A stretch of 64,000 bases of DNA from Chondrus crispus (GCF_000350225.1 NW_005179073.1:1-64000), one strand, 5' to 3'; positions 33,528-46,523 are shown, counted from the first letter of the stretch. Notes: a model not told the origin generated them from the letters alone. Program-made: numbers and translations.

Positions 33528-34832
33528 GAGTCGCGATCAGAAGAATAGGTCCTGCTTTAACGTGCGCGGTGGACACGTGTGCAGGTTTTTGAATACTTTG
33601 ACTTACTTTTGGAAATTCGGTAGTTTTGTGAATAGGTTGACTCAGAGGTTCTTTTGACTCTCTGGTTTAGTCGGTTGAGGGGCGCCGGTTGTTAATCGGG
33701 TGCTGTGCCTGCCTCCCCCCTCTCCGCTGTTCTGCAACCGACTCTTTATAGAAATCTATATGGTTGCTACATCAGCCTAGACTACACTTAAAACATATAT
33801 TTATAATAAAAACCCCACTAAACGGCCCCTTGTGACCATATCTTGTCTCCTCCTTCGTCTTGTCGTGGTCCTCTTCGCCCGCGGGATCCCATTAGGATCC
33901 TGCTGAGGCCGTCCGGATCGTCCTCGGGGACTCTTTCTTGTATAGAGTCCCCATTTATTGGCGAAGAGGACGACCTTACGGTTGAGGTGAGCACTGTAGG
34001 GACGTGTACTGTACTGTACACGTCACGTACCGTGCGTCATCGTCCCGCTCAGCTCTTGTTTATAGTGTAAATATTACTGTCAAACGCTGAGCGGGACCCT
34101 ACCCTTACACCTGCGCGGTCATCCGCTCCGAGACGTCTGACCCTGGCCCGTCTCATTTTTGCCCCTGGTGTTGCGTCCATGACTCAGCTCGCCTGGTATG
34201 CCGTGTTGTAGCGCATTTTTATTCGTTTAAATATCATTGGTGCGCCACTGCCAACAGTGGACAAAGCATGATGGAATCGCTACGGGAAATACCTGTCACT
34301 GTAAGTCCAGTTATGCTTGTGACCACGTCTTTCCAAAACTTGCACGGACGTTTATAGTTTCGCCTAAAATTTCCGCAAACGTTTTGGCAATGGTTTGCCG
34401 ATTCTTTTCGGTTTTGTGAAAAAGTGGCTCAGTTGGAAGATATCATTACAGGTAATCGAGCTCTTTACAAATTGCTGACGAATGTTTCTGAGTTTCGCAG
34501 AAAAAGTTGCTCAAACTTTCGGCAGCACTTTGGGAACCTTTGAAACTTCAGAAACATTCAGCAACCTTTTCAAAGATACCGGATCGCATTACAGCTCCGA
34601 TCGAGGGTGAATAGAAATATTCCATCATTGAGGCCTTGCTTGCAGGATCCAACAAGGTCCACCACCGGGACCAATGGGAGTGCCGTTTGAGGCGAATATC
34701 AGAAAAATCAATTGTCAACCAGGATTTTACGGAGCCATGAGCCCTGGTAGTTGGAACCAAAGTTGTATGGCTCTGAGTCACAGGCTCTGGTGCCAGGGCC
34801 ATTATTGGGACGTATTCTCCTGAATGCGACTC
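33528..34832. mobile_element. Nested TIR DNA element of unknown superfamily
   Basis: A 1305-bp block lies between the RNase H end and the 3' LTR of Copia 3. It is flanked by an exact TGTCA duplication (33523-33527 and 34833-34837). Its ends are imperfect inverted repeats of about 21-27 bp: GAGTCGCGATCAGAAGAATA at the left, and the complement of GAGTCGCATTCAGGAGAATA at the right. A minus-strand frame at 34548-34802 is the longest inside and matches nothing I know. No transposase was found, so it is probably non-autonomous. Confidence 0.65.
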
Positions 34833-36880
34833 TGTCAGCGTCTGATGAAGAGAGTTGCGGTCCGTCAGTCCCGGGGGACGCTGAGCGGTGCGCGTGAAGG
34901 TTGTGCCGGGGTGCGCTTTCGGGTCTGGGCTGCGGGGTTCATGTGGTTGGATGATTTTGCAGATTTCTTGAAATCAGATGGGTCCGAGAGCTTTCGTGAA
35001 GAGGTCTTCTGGGTTGCCCGCGGATGGGATGTGTTGCGCGGTGATAGCGGTGCCTTGGATGTGATGTTGAAGGTGGTGGTGCCTGACACCGATGAGCTTC
35101 CTCCTGCGCGTGGGTGCGGAATTTTCGGCGACTTGTATAGTCGATTGGTTGTCGATGAATACTGTCGTGGGGTGCTGTTGTGGGTGATTCATGTCCCGAA
35201 GCAGCCGACGAAGCCATAGCGTCTGCTGGGCGGCGAGCGAGGCGGCGATGTATTCAGCCTCGCAGGTTGACAGGGCTACGACGTCTTGTGGCGCCGATGT
35301 CCAGGCTATCGGGGAGTGGCCGATAGTGTGTATGATGCCCGTGAGCGACTTGCGGCTTTTGGCACTTGCATAATCTCCGTCACTGTATGTGCGCAGACAT
35401 TTCTGGGCTCGAGCGTGATACGAGATGGCCTTGCTCTTGGTGCCCTTGAGATACCGGAGGAGCCATTTGAGCGCGTGTCAATTTGCTTGGCTCGGTTGCT
35501 TGCTGTGTCGCGTCAGCTGGTTGGTGGTGTGGTATGCGTCGTAGCGGGTGCTGTCGACGACATACCGGAGGTATCCTAGAATGGAGCGGTAGTGGGTGGC
35601 CAAAGTAGGGGATAGGGGCGCCGTTTGGTTCTCTACGTTCTTGTTTGGCTTTTGCGGCGCGGGGGTTGTTTTTGGATTGCATTCCGACATGTCGTGTTTT
35701 GCAAGTATCGTGCTTATGGTCTGTTCTTGCCAGATGTGGATGCTGCCTTGTGCGTCGCGTGTTATTTGCCATCCGAGGTACATATGGGGGAATCCGAGAT
35801 TTTTGATGTTGTACTTTTGCTTGAGGGCGGTGAGTAGTTCATCGATGAGTGCTTGGTTTGAAGCGGTGACGAGGAAGTCGTCCATGCTGACAGCCAACAG
35901 CAGTGTGTCCGTTGTGTGTGTTTTGGTGAATAAGCATGGGTCGCTGTCGCATTGCTGATAGCCTTGCTTGATGAGATGTTTCTGAAGGCCGGCGGTGTAA
36001 CGGTGGCCGGCGGATCGGCCCCATATAGGTTGCCTACTAGTTGTCCCGCTTTGGTGCCGTGCTTGAGGTTACCGTTGAATCGGGGGAGCTGTCTCACATG
36101 GACGGGGAAGCGGGGGTCATGTGTCTCGTGTAGGTAGGCGGCCGTGATGTCCATGTACTATAAAGGCCATCTGTGTGATGCGGCGATTGCTAGGACTGTG
36201 CGCACTGACGTTTTCTCTGCCATGAACGTGGACGTTTTTTTAGGGTCGAAGTGTTTGCCTGGCTGCATGCGGTCGCCTCGTATGGAACAGCGTGCCTTTC
36301 GTTGTGCAAATTTTCCTGTCGGTGTGCGTTTGTATCTGTACGTCATTGTGAGGGGTATGAGTTTTTCGTGCGGGGGCACGTCTGATGGCGGTGTCCATTT
36401 TATCGTGGTCTGTTGGTCCAGCATGTCTAATTCAGCGTTGTGTGCGGTCTCCCATTCTGCCGCGTCCGGGTACTGCCGTGCTGCGTGGGCATGGCGTGGT
36501 GCTGGTGTGGTTCGGTCGATAGTGCGTGGTGGTGGTATGTATCGGTGCTTGTTGTTGCTTTGTGCTCGCGGTTTGGGTCTTGTCAGTTTGGTTTTGAATG
36601 CGTGCGTTGACGTGTGTGTGGAATCCCGGTGTCGTGAGTATGGTTTGAAGTCGATCGCTCGGATGACCCTGTATCGCGCACTGTTTATTGTTATGGTCAT
36701 GATGTGCGTTTCCGATGTTGGGAACATGTATCGGACGGGTTCGCTGCGAGCTTGGAGTTTGGTTTTGTGTGCGTGAATTGGTGCCGTTCCGACTTGCCCG
36801 AAGGCGAAGATGCGTGTCATGCGCGCTGGTCTGCCGTGCCAGAGGCTCCACGGACTTTTTTTGGTGGCACTGTGTCTCAT
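34833..36880 (-). pseudogene. Copia 3 reverse transcriptase and RNase H region
   Basis: Contains MAVSMDDFLVTASN (reverse transcriptase catalytic region), MDITAAYLHE and an RNase H end with VFIDNQSTIQVAENSAPT. Broken into several frames. Confidence 0.85.
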
Positions 36881-38129
36881 TATGTTGTACTTGAAGACAA
36901 CATCGCGTACTGTGTCCTCCCAAAATTGGGGTGGTAGTGATGCGTGATGAAGTGCTGCTCTGGCACTTGTGAACAGCGTTTTGTTGATTTTTTCGGCAAT
37001 AGAATTTTTCTTGTGGCTGGTGGGGGGTGTTGGTTATGTTCTGTATGCCGTGGGATTGATATGTGCTTTTTGCGTGCGTCGATGTGAATTCTTTAGCGTT
37101 GTCTGTCCTGTACGCTTGGGGGAGTTTGTTTTGTAGGGACAACGTGTGGAACAACTGCGGTATTATGGCGTTCACTTCTTGTCTCTTGCGAATGTAGTAG
37201 GTGACAAGGTATCTGCTGGCCTTGTGTATGCAGGTGAATATGTGTGCATTTCCGTGTGTTGACGGGAGTGTGATGGGGCTGCATGTGTCTGAGCTGAGTT
37301 GCTCGGCGATTTGTTGTGAGTGGTGTGCGGTTGGGTGCGGCCGGGGGGATCGTCGAGCGTGCGCACATGAGGAACAGCTGATGGGTGGGGGGGAGCTTTG
37401 GAGGCTGGCTGGGAGGTTGGCGATGGTTCCTTCCTGTGCCATGCGTTGGAGCGCTTTGGGCGCGGAGTGGTTGAGGGCAAGGTGCCACTCGTACGCTGTT
37501 GCTGTGGTTTTTGTCAGTTGTTTGGGTGTGTGTGGATTGGGGTCGTGGAAATGTTGTATTTTTGGCGATCGGGTTCTGGTGGGTGTGCCATTTGGCATTA
37601 GATGTGCTGATTTTGTCGCTGATTGGGGTGGGGTGGCCTGTGCTGTGGCCGTTGGTTTCTTGGACGTCGTGCGGTTGTTGGCTCGTGTTGGCATGGTGCG
37701 TGCACTTTTGGCTGTGTGTCGGGTGGTGCTTTTTCGGGGTGACCAAGCATAGGCGTACAGTGATTTATTCCATGGAGCCGTGCCGATGACTTTGTTTTGT
37801 CTGTCCCTGATGTGTGCCGTATTTCTGTCAAATGTGACCGTGCATTTTAGTGATGCTAGAGCGTGGACAGATACTAGTGTGTATGGAATGTTCGGGCTGT
37901 GTACTGCTTTGAGGCGTAGAGGGTACCCCTTATTGGTATATGTCTGAATGGTGCCGGCGTGGGTGCATATCGTGGGTTGGTTAGTTGCTGTGAGAGATTT
38001 TATGGGATAGGCGAGGAGCTTCATGTGTGGTAGGGGGCGGGATGTGTGCGTGGGATGCGCTGCCGAGTCTAGGATGAACGTACCCGCCTCGCCTTGGTGG
38101 TGGTCGGGTTCGGTGTCGGTGTCGTCCAT
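36432..38129 (-). pseudogene. Copia 3 protease/integrase region
   Basis: A long minus-strand frame with a protease-like FILDSAAHPTH, YEWHLALNHSAPKALQRM and the integrase start SSDTCSPITLPS, followed by RTDNAKEFTS. Related to Copia 2. Confidence 0.85.
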
Positions 38130-38193
38130 GTTGAGCTCACTGTAGTGCGAGTCGTCTGAATCGCGGATGGCTCGTGCCTTGGCGGCGGGTCGC

Positions 38194-38990
38194 CTACGTG
38201 CTGTCTTTTGATTCTGTGGGTGGGTTTGGTCTCAAAATTCGCTGTCTGCGTGTTGCGGGTTCCTGACTCCCTGTGCGATGTGATGGCGGCAGGGGTTGGT
38301 GTGCCTTGTGGCGGGTCGGCGTATTTGCCGGGGTTGGGGGCGGCGCCAGTGAGTTGGTGTGTGCGCTCGTGGGCTGGCTGCTGCTTGTGTCCAAGGGTTG
38401 CCTGGTTGGGTGGCTTGACGGTAGGTTTCGATTCGATTGTATTTGTGCCCGAAGTCCTTCACGTCTTTGGGTTGCATTGACAGGAGCTGGAGTCCGATGT
38501 CCACTGTTGTTGGGTTTTGTTTGAGGCCTTCGATCATGTAGTCTACTGTTGTGCTCTGTTTGGCGATGTCGGGGTAGCGAGCCGCGATCATTTGCGCCCT
38601 AATGGTCTCACGGCGTTGGACGTATTCATAGATTGATTGGCCTGGTTCTTTGTGGCACAGTTTCGCTAGTTGTTTTAGGTACAGGCGGTCACTCGCATTC
38701 GTTTTGTCGAGATGGGCTTTGAGCTTCTCGAGGATGTCGTGTGGTGTGGGGTTTTCGTCAGGCATAAGAAGGAGGTTGATGATGTCGGCTGGTATTGTGG
38801 CTAGCATTTTGCCCAAGAGTTTGTGCTTGGCGTGGAGGTAGGATTTTCGTTCCTACTCGTCGTCTGGGGTGGGCGGGTTGCCCTCGATATGTTCGATTGC
38901 ATCTTGTGTGTAGGCTGCTGATTGTATGGCCAAGAGCCATGGTCCATAATTGGATCGGTCGAGCTTGGGGATGTCCTTAATGTCCATGAT
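38194..38990 (-). pseudogene. Copia 3 gag
   Basis: A gag region with DIPKLDRSNYGPWLLAIQ-like start near 38985 and DRLYLKQLAKLCHKEPGQSI, parallel to Copia 2 gag. Confidence 0.8.
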
Positions 38991-39223
38991 GGTGAGCGTG
39001 TGAGATCGTTTTTGCCTGGAAGGAGGGATGTAGAGAAGGGCTGCCGGATGCGGGGGGCTGGGTGTTAATGAGGATTCGGAAAGGGGGCGGCAGGGGCGGG
39101 TTGTGATGCCTGTCTTTCCGGCTGGTCTGTTTGCAGACGCTCGACGGCTGGGAGTGCGTGTAGCGCGATCCAGTTTGTGTTCAGGTGATGGTGTGTCGTA
39201 GTGGTGCGAAACGGGCCATAACC

Positions 39224-39335
39224 TGATGAATCGTAATCTTCATGGGGGTGTCTTTACTCGTCGTCGCCGTCTCGTGGGTCTAAGTACCGCTGGTGACAGA
39301 CTGTAATGCTGACAGTCTGTCCTTGCGGTCCATCA
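39224..39335 (-). repeat. 5' LTR of Copia 3
   Basis: Begins TGATGAATCGTAAT and ends GCGGTCCATCA, followed by the TGGAC target duplication. About 97 percent identical to 33401-33512. Confidence 0.9.
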
Positions 39336-39340
39336 TGGAC

Positions 39341-40217
39341 CTCTGAGAGAGTATAATTGTCCGAACTTGCACGCCTTGAAAACCCACGTTTACGATTGCT
39401 AATTCTGTTGTGCTCCGGTACAGTTGCTTATGGGCTGGAATTAAGCAATCTGGCGAAGTCTCGCTTTAACAAACCAGAATCTGATGGAGTTATAAGGTCC
39501 AGAAACTAAGGTTCTACATATGGAACCTTAAAATCGCACGCTAGGGCGTGCGATATGTTTTATAAAACAATTCAAACTGCTGTACCTGTAGTACTGTACG
39601 GAGAAACGCTGGCTTTATCCTGCAAGATATCTGCCATACGTCTTTCCACTAATGAGCAACCGTTGTCAAGTCACTCTTTTGCTGTTCAAAAGCTTTTCAC
39701 CGGGGGCTTTGAGGCACGGCAATCCATTTCTAGCTTGGCCCACTTTCATGGTTTTTGATTTCTTCTCTTTCTGTGCATCCATGCTGCTCTTGCGGTAGCA
39801 ACTGAGTTGATGTAGCCATAACGGAAAAGCACCCCCTTTCGTGCGAACGCTGTTTTAAGCTTTTATCGATTGCGCCTGGTTCAATACTGTATCAATAGAC
39901 TTCAGCGTGATACGTAAGTCAGCTGTCGCGCGTTCCTTGTTTCGCGAGATATGTGATGCTCTGGCGGAAGGACATTCCAGGACATGTCGATACTTTAACT
40001 CTTCTGTTTTCCACTAAAAGCAACTATGGCCTTCTTCCCTGCCTTATTAGAACGGGACCTCTGCGTCCCTATTTGTAGCCTCAGCTGCTACCGCGCACTC
40101 ACTGTGCCCACCGAATGAATGTTGCTACCGAGACTGCACTCCCTGAGCTTCGGAGCTCACGTATTTAACCGCCGCCGATATTACAATGGCTTACAGATTA
40201 CGGATTCAACACCCATA
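39341..40217. other. No recognised gene
   Basis: A spacer between Copia 3 and the Gypsy element; only short frames. Confidence 0.5.
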
Positions 40218-40222
40218 CACCC

Positions 40223-40491
40223 TGTGAGATCTTTTTAGGGAAATATTTGCATTTTACTGTAGAGGGAGATTTTATTCTGTAGTCAGAGATTTTATTTGAA
40301 TTTTAGAGAAGCGCACGCGGACGGCCCGGCGGAATCCGGGCCGGGTGCGTGGACGCTTCTGGAAGGAATTTCGTAGAAATAAAAAAGAGAGGGTGACCGG
40401 CGCTGCGGGGAAGGGGCGAGAGACACTCGGCCAACCCTCACGACGGAACGGCACGCTCCCCAAAAACGCCTCCCCCATTTCACCACCAACA
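40223..40491 (+). repeat. 5' LTR of the Gypsy element
   Basis: Begins TGTGAGATC and ends CACCAACA; pairs with 46524-46791. Confidence 0.9.
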
Positions 40492-40499
40492 TAGTACTC

Positions 40500-41474
40500 T
40501 TGTGGAGGGCCGACGCAGACACAAGTGCGGGCCCTAGCCCTGTTACCTACGATGGGTCGAACGGGTCAGATGTTTCCAAGTTTCTGTTCGTATACGAAAA
40601 CATCATTATGCGCGGCAAGCCTGACGAGGAGAAGGCAGGAGCTATCTTATGCCACCTCGAGGGTGCCGCGTTCGACTATTACAATGACACGTATAGTCAT
40701 AATGGGAGTCTGACCGAGGCCGCCAGTAACTGGGACGGTGTGAAGAGCGCCCTGTCTGACCGTTTTTCGGAGGCACCGAGGCCAGAAGAAAACATCCAGA
40801 AGGCTATGAGTTGCCGACTGGATGGTAAGAACTTGCTTCCTTCGATGGATGAAATGGACAAGCTCTACAGAAGGGCTGGTTTCAACGACGAGGCAAAGTA
40901 CGGCTTGCTTCGCAATGCCGTAATGGCACATTTGGATGTTGCTCAGTTCGCGATCTATCGTTCTCCGACGACGTACGAAGAACTGATGAAGATCGTGAAG
41001 GACTTTGCTGCAGGCCGTGACGCCTTCAAGGCGGCAAAAACTGCTGCGCAGTCCGTTGAACCTGTGACGCCCAAGCGCGTATTGATGCGTTCAGATGTGG
41101 ATCCTCGACAGGAAAAACTGGAGAACAAGGTAGACGCCATCACCAACCAGCTGGCGGAACTGTCATTGATGATGAAGAAACGACAGACACCAGGGGACAG
41201 TGATCGAGTTGGACATGTTCATATTGCAAGGAACCAGGGCATTCAGCGACTCGTTGTCGTTCCAACCCACACCGTAATAGTCGTTGCCCAACGTGTGGGA
41301 AGATTGGACACACGACGGAGACTTGCTGGTCCCGCTTTGCTAGAAAGAATGTGGCTCATGCACGTCCTCAAGGTAACGCTGGTGCAGGAAGCGCTTATGG
41401 CCCCAAAGCAGGCGGTTCTGCCAACGACGCCGGTGACAAGGCCACCAGACACTCGAAGCAAGTCACGGTCATAA
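40500..41474 (+). pseudogene. Gypsy gag region
   Basis: A gag-like frame with GKPDEEKAGAILCHLEGAAF, FDYYNDTY and a coiled C-terminal part (LENKVDAITNQLAELSLMMK). Fossil copy. Confidence 0.75.
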
Positions 41475-42832
41475 CTGAGACCACCAAGGGAGAATTGGTG
41501 GCAGCTACGAAACGCAACGCCCAAGGAGAAGCCTTGCCGAAGCAGTCGAAGAACCGTGAAGAAGTTTCGATCCCGAGGCTGCTGAATCCCACTCCAGTAG
41601 CTCCTAGGGGAACTCTCCCTTGGACTGAGCCGCTGAGAGTGCCGAGAGTGAAGCCTGCACGCCAGAAGAAGAAGAATGTTTCAAAGAAGGCGGCACTCCA
41701 GGAGCACGTCGGCAAGTATAACGTCGTGTCAGAGCTGGCGAATGCGCCGTCTGGTCTAACATTTGGACAACTTGTCCGTGGAGACGCTGAAGGAGCAAGG
41801 AAGAAGATGAAGCGCCTTCTATCCAGGAGATTGGGGCGTTCTCGCGCGTTTGCGGGCCACACGGATGTCTTCCTGAGGCGTCTTCGGGTAGTTACTGTTC
41901 AAGTTTATGGAACTGATGCTCAAGCACTATTGGATTCGGGTGCGGTGCGGAACATCATGTCGCCGCACCTCATGAAGAGACTTTCTCTGACGCCAGAAAG
42001 TACGAAGAAACACATCACTGTGGCAGATGGGAAGAGCTCCCCTTGTGTTGGATCACTGCGCCAGGTCCCCGTCTCGTTTGGGGGACTGGTGAGCATGATG
42101 GACTTCCTTGTCGTTACGGGAACACCATACGACGTCATCGTGGGAATGCCGTCGTTAGAGGAGCTCCAAACGTGCATTGATTTGGGGCAACAGCATGTCC
42201 AAGTAACTGTGGGTGAGGAGACGATTCGACTAAGTCATGAGATGGATGAAGACCATGAGAAGCCGGGATCCGCTACCGACAGTGAGGAATTCACGTCAGA
42301 CTCGGGGGCCGTGCCGGCTGACTCGACTGACGTGGATGAAGACTTCGTCCTTTCGCTGCGTGAAAGGGTGCCGTTTGAACCAGACCTTGCCTGGGCGGGA
42401 GTAGTCACTGAGGACGAAGATCCTCATGCTGGACTTCCGGACCTAGCTGAGGAAGGCTCAGAATACGAGCCGGCGGATGAGAAAGAGAAGAGAGATGAGA
42501 AGGAGGAACTTCTCATGTCTAAGCTGAGCTATATCAGCAGAGAGAACGCCGACCGCATAATATGTTCTATCAAGAGTATGGGAATAGCTGCATGGTCTTT
42601 GGACGACCTCAGGCCGGCAGATGTCCCTGTGTCACATTCGTTTGAGTTAAAGGACGACAGGCCCATTTCGCCCGCCGTTCGGAGGCTCCCTCCGAGACAC
42701 AACGCGGTAGTGCGCGAGGAGATCGAGAAGATGCAGAAGGCAGGGATCATTACCCCCTCTGTAGCTCCTTGGTCGTTTCCGGTCGTCATCGCAACGAAGA
42801 AGGACGGAAAACCTCGCTTCTGTGTTGGCTAA
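41351..42832 (+). pseudogene. Gypsy protease and start of reverse transcriptase
   Basis: Contains the aspartic protease motif ALLDSGAVRNIMS near 41926 and VTGTPYDVIVGMPSLEE, then an acidic linker and the N-terminal reverse transcriptase (MQKAGIITPSVAPWSFPVVI). Confidence 0.85.
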
Positions 42833-42847
42833 CGCGCGCTTAACCGC

Positions 42848-44881
42848 GTGATGAAGGCCGACAAGTGGCCGTTGCCTAAAATGGAAGAAATATGCGACGA
42901 CCTTGAGGGAAGCAAAGTGTTCACTACCCTGGACTTGTTCTCGGGTTATTGGCAAGTGCGGATGGCTTCATGGTGCAAAGAACAGACGACGTTTGTCTGT
43001 CGGTACGGGACCTTTCAATTTGAAGTGATGCCATTCGGGCTCATGAACGCTCCTTCAACATTTCAAAGGATGATGGATGGCGTATTCAAAGACCTGCCAT
43101 TCGTCCGAGTATACCTTGATGACATGGTCATCTTTTCGAAGTCCTTGGACGTCCATGTTGACCACTTAATTGAAGTGTTCGAGCTGATTGCTCGCAGTGG
43201 ATTGAAGTTGAAGCTTGCGAAGTGTTCCTTCGCGCAATCACAGACCAGGCTATTGGGGCACGTCATCGGAAAGAAGGGGATTGAGGTGGATCCAGAGAAG
43301 ACATCGATCATTTGGGACACCCCCGAGCCGCGCGCCAAGACGGAGTTACGAAGCTTCCTTGGGCTAGCGGGGTATTACGGCCGATTCATCCCTAAGTTCG
43401 CAGAAGTCTCTGCATCGTTGCATGCTGCTACTTCTACCAAAGTCGAATTTGAATTTACGGAAGAGATGCGGACCGCCTTCCAGGAGTTGAAGAAGGGGGT
43501 GACGTCTCCTCCGCTGTTGGCGCTCCCGAAGTTTGACGAACCCTTCGTGGTCGAGACAGATGCATCCAACGTGCCAGTGGGAGCAGTTCTGGCTGAGAAG
43601 AAGGAAGACAAGAAGGTTCACCCGATACAATACGCCAGCAGGACGATGACGGAGACTGAGAAGAAGTACTCCACCTGTGAGAGAGAAGCATCAGCGGTGA
43701 TCTTCGCGCTAAAGAAATTTCGGGTGTATTTGCTCTCAACGCAAAAGTTCAAGTTGATTACGGATCACCAAGCGCTTCAGTATGCGTTCAAAAAGAAGGA
43801 CATCCACGGTAGACTTGCCCGTTGGATGGATTTCCTGGCGGAGTACGAATTAGAGATATTGTACCGCCCCGGCTCAAAGAATTGTGCCGCTGAATTTCTC
43901 TCGCGTCTACGAAAAGACGATGGCAGGCGCGAGGAGGATGAGGGGGACCTGGTATGTGCTGCCGCTTGTGCGAAAGGAGATATACTCGAAGACATGGAAC
44001 CTCATGTGCGGGACACGTACCGTTATCTCGAAGGAGAAGAGATGGTCGAGCAAGATGCTGCGCAGAGGCGCAGAATCAAGAAGAACTCCAGGCGGTTCCT
44101 CGCCTGGAACGGAAGGCTGTTTTGCAGGATGAAGAATGGGATCAGAACAATCCCCTGTCGGGGGACTCGAATGCAGATATTGCGGTCGCTGCATGACGAC
44201 ATTGGCCACTGGGACGCTACAGCTACGAAGGAGTTCGTCCTTGACAGGCACTGGTGGCCGGGAGTCCATGGTGATATCTACGCCTACGTTCGTGGATGCG
44301 AAGGCTGCCAAAAGGCTGCGCCCATCCCGACGTACAAAAGCACGGCGGTGATACCAGTCTCTCAGCTCTTTGAGACATTCTCGATAGACTTTGCGGGACC
44401 CCTTCCCAAGAGGAAGAACGGAAAACGTTACATCCTGATAGCGGTCGAACATCTGACTGGTTGGCCTCTGGCTTGGGCAACCGAGACCGCTACGTCTGCG
44501 GAAGTTGTCAAGTTCGTGAAGGAGGAGATCATCCATTCGTTTGGTCCCCCTCGGACTATAGTCTCAGATAACGCAACATGTTTCAGCGCGACAGCGTTGA
44601 AGAACTTCATGGCACAACAGGGAATTTCATGGAAACCGGTCCTCGCCTATGCCTCGATGTCCAACGGAAAAGCGGAGCGTGTGGTTGGGACCATCAAGTG
44701 TTCAATTCGGAAGACGCTATTAGGTCAGGGCGCCGCTACCTCTAAATGGGAATCGGCGTTGAAACAGATTCTCTATGGGTACCGTCGGCGTCGACTGTCC
44801 GACGGCTTTTCCCCGTTCGAGTTGATGTATGGAGTTAAGCCGCCCTCGCAACCCCAGACCGAGTCGAACCAAATCCGATGA
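42848..44881 (+). pseudogene. Gypsy reverse transcriptase, RNase H and integrase
   Basis: A 677-residue frame: reverse transcriptase VYLDDMVIFSKS, RNase H (VVETDASNVPVGAVLAEK, ITDHQALQYAF), an HHCC-like zinc region with CEGCQ, and the integrase core (SIDFAGPLPKRKNGKRYI, TIVSDNATCFSA). A related C-terminal frame continues at 44903-45217. Confidence 0.9.
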
Positions 44882-45217
44882 GGGGGCGTTGAGGGGCACA
44901 ACTTGGAACTGTTAGCGACCCTCGCGCTCCGAGCGACGAGGACTGCTAAACAGCTGGACAGGAAGAGCAAGAAGATGGCAGTTATCTCACAACGCCAATT
45001 TGACGTAGGCAACCAGGTTCTGGTTTCCCAAGGAACAGCCTTGGGAAGGCTACGGAAGTGGCCTTTAGAAGAATCGAAGTACTACGGACCCTGCAGTGTA
45101 GTACGGGCGAACTACCCGCGGTACACACTCGTGTCGCCGGGTTTGCGCTACAGTCGACGGGATATCCACGCAAGACGTTTAATCCCTTTTATTCAGAAAC
45201 CCGCACATCTTATGTAG

Positions 45218-46523
45218 ATGTGATTCATGGGGCAATTGGCCCATGGACTGGTGCGGGGATGACTACGAGGAGTAGGAGGACAGAGACGATGTAGTTGAGA
45301 AACTTCGCTGGGATTGGATTCTCTGTGCGTTTTAAAGTCTGTGAGAAGAGTTGTTGAGGGTTCCGGAAAGAGTCGAAATGAGACATCAACGGAAGTCAAG
45401 GTTGTCCGATGGAGAGGGGGCAATGTGCATTCTAGCGGAATAACGAAAGAGGAGGCCGTTCGATCAAGGAACGTCGATGCTATAGGAGTTACTGTGACAC
45501 AAGGGCTGGCATTGTGAGCTTTGGGGGCGGCAGAATGGTCGGAACGACTAAAGAAGACGTCTACATGCAGGGTGCGCCGGTGTATATGCGGCTGAGAGAC
45601 ACTGGAACTACGGCAGCGTATGATTCAAATGGATTAGTGCATAATTCATGCGCGATTTGGCGAATCTCTGACCGCATGCAGCCTTGCATGCGAGCCACAG
45701 GTCGTAGGCTTGATCCGTTGATGCGACTGTCACGTAAAGGCCGAGTTTGTCGAGCCAAAGGGCGATGAAAGCGTGCCCAACTTGTTTCTCGATCTGGTTC
45801 TGGAAAGATTTCACTGGAAGTCGGGCCTGGGAGTAGCCGTTGGAGATGGAAAGTCTTGTTGGTCCACGAAAATGATGTATTCCACTCGACGTTACAGTTC
45901 ACCGGTTATCGTAAGACAGTTTTTGCTAATTTCTCCCGACGAACCGAACGCGGCCGAAGGCTCAGGCGACGCGGAAACCACGCGGCCTGACGCAAAGGCG
46001 ACGCGAGAAGAACGTAGCAAGCCTTTCTATCAAGCGCAAGATGTTGGACTTTCCCGCCAGTGGAAGCCCTTGCCGTCTGCCTGGTCCGAGCCATGTCGCA
46101 CAGAGAGTACCGCCCAAAGGACCACAGACCTCTCGAAACGCGGGGCGTTTCAACGAAGTCCCGAAACGGGAACAAAGAGAAACGGAAGCTCAAGCGACGC
46201 GGAGACCACGCGGTCTGAGGCTCAGACGGCGTGGGATGGTTAACAGCCGGAGGCCCGGGAGATGCGGAGACCACGCGACCCGGGGCTACGGTGACGCTGA
46301 CCGCGAAAACCACAAGTTCGGGCGACGCGGAGACCACACCGCCCGAAGTTGAGGTTGAAGAGCCGGAGGCAGCGCGAGAAAGAAGCGATGCGGGCGTAGT
46401 CGGTGCGGTGGAATGTGGAGAGCCGGTGGCCGGGGGGCGGGACCAGAGCGGTTACGGAAGGAAGCGGGGCCAGCATATTTACGTGCAACGGCAGCCCCGT
46501 GGTCTGCCCTGACGAGGGGGTCA
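45218..46523 (+). other. Gypsy 3' non-pol region with interspersed 23-bp repeats
   Basis: Lies between integrase and the 3' LTR. Four variants of GCGACGCGGAGACCACGC recur near 45965, 46193, 46259 and 46320. No recognisable domain. Confidence 0.5.

Larger units (their letters stand above)
33401..39335 (-). mobile_element. Ty1/Copia retrotransposon 3, broken
   Basis: Two 112-bp LTRs (33401-33512 and 39224-39335) and an exact 5-bp target duplication TGGAC (33396-33400 and 39336-39340) define the element. It reads on the minus strand and is about 4.6 kb after subtracting a nested 1.3-kb insertion. The LTRs differ at about 3 of 112 positions, so it is the youngest of the three Copia copies by this measure. 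Next to the 5' LTR the minus strand reads GGTTATGGCCC, again matching an initiator tRNA-Met anticodon-loop primer. Several coding breaks; fossil. Confidence 0.9.
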
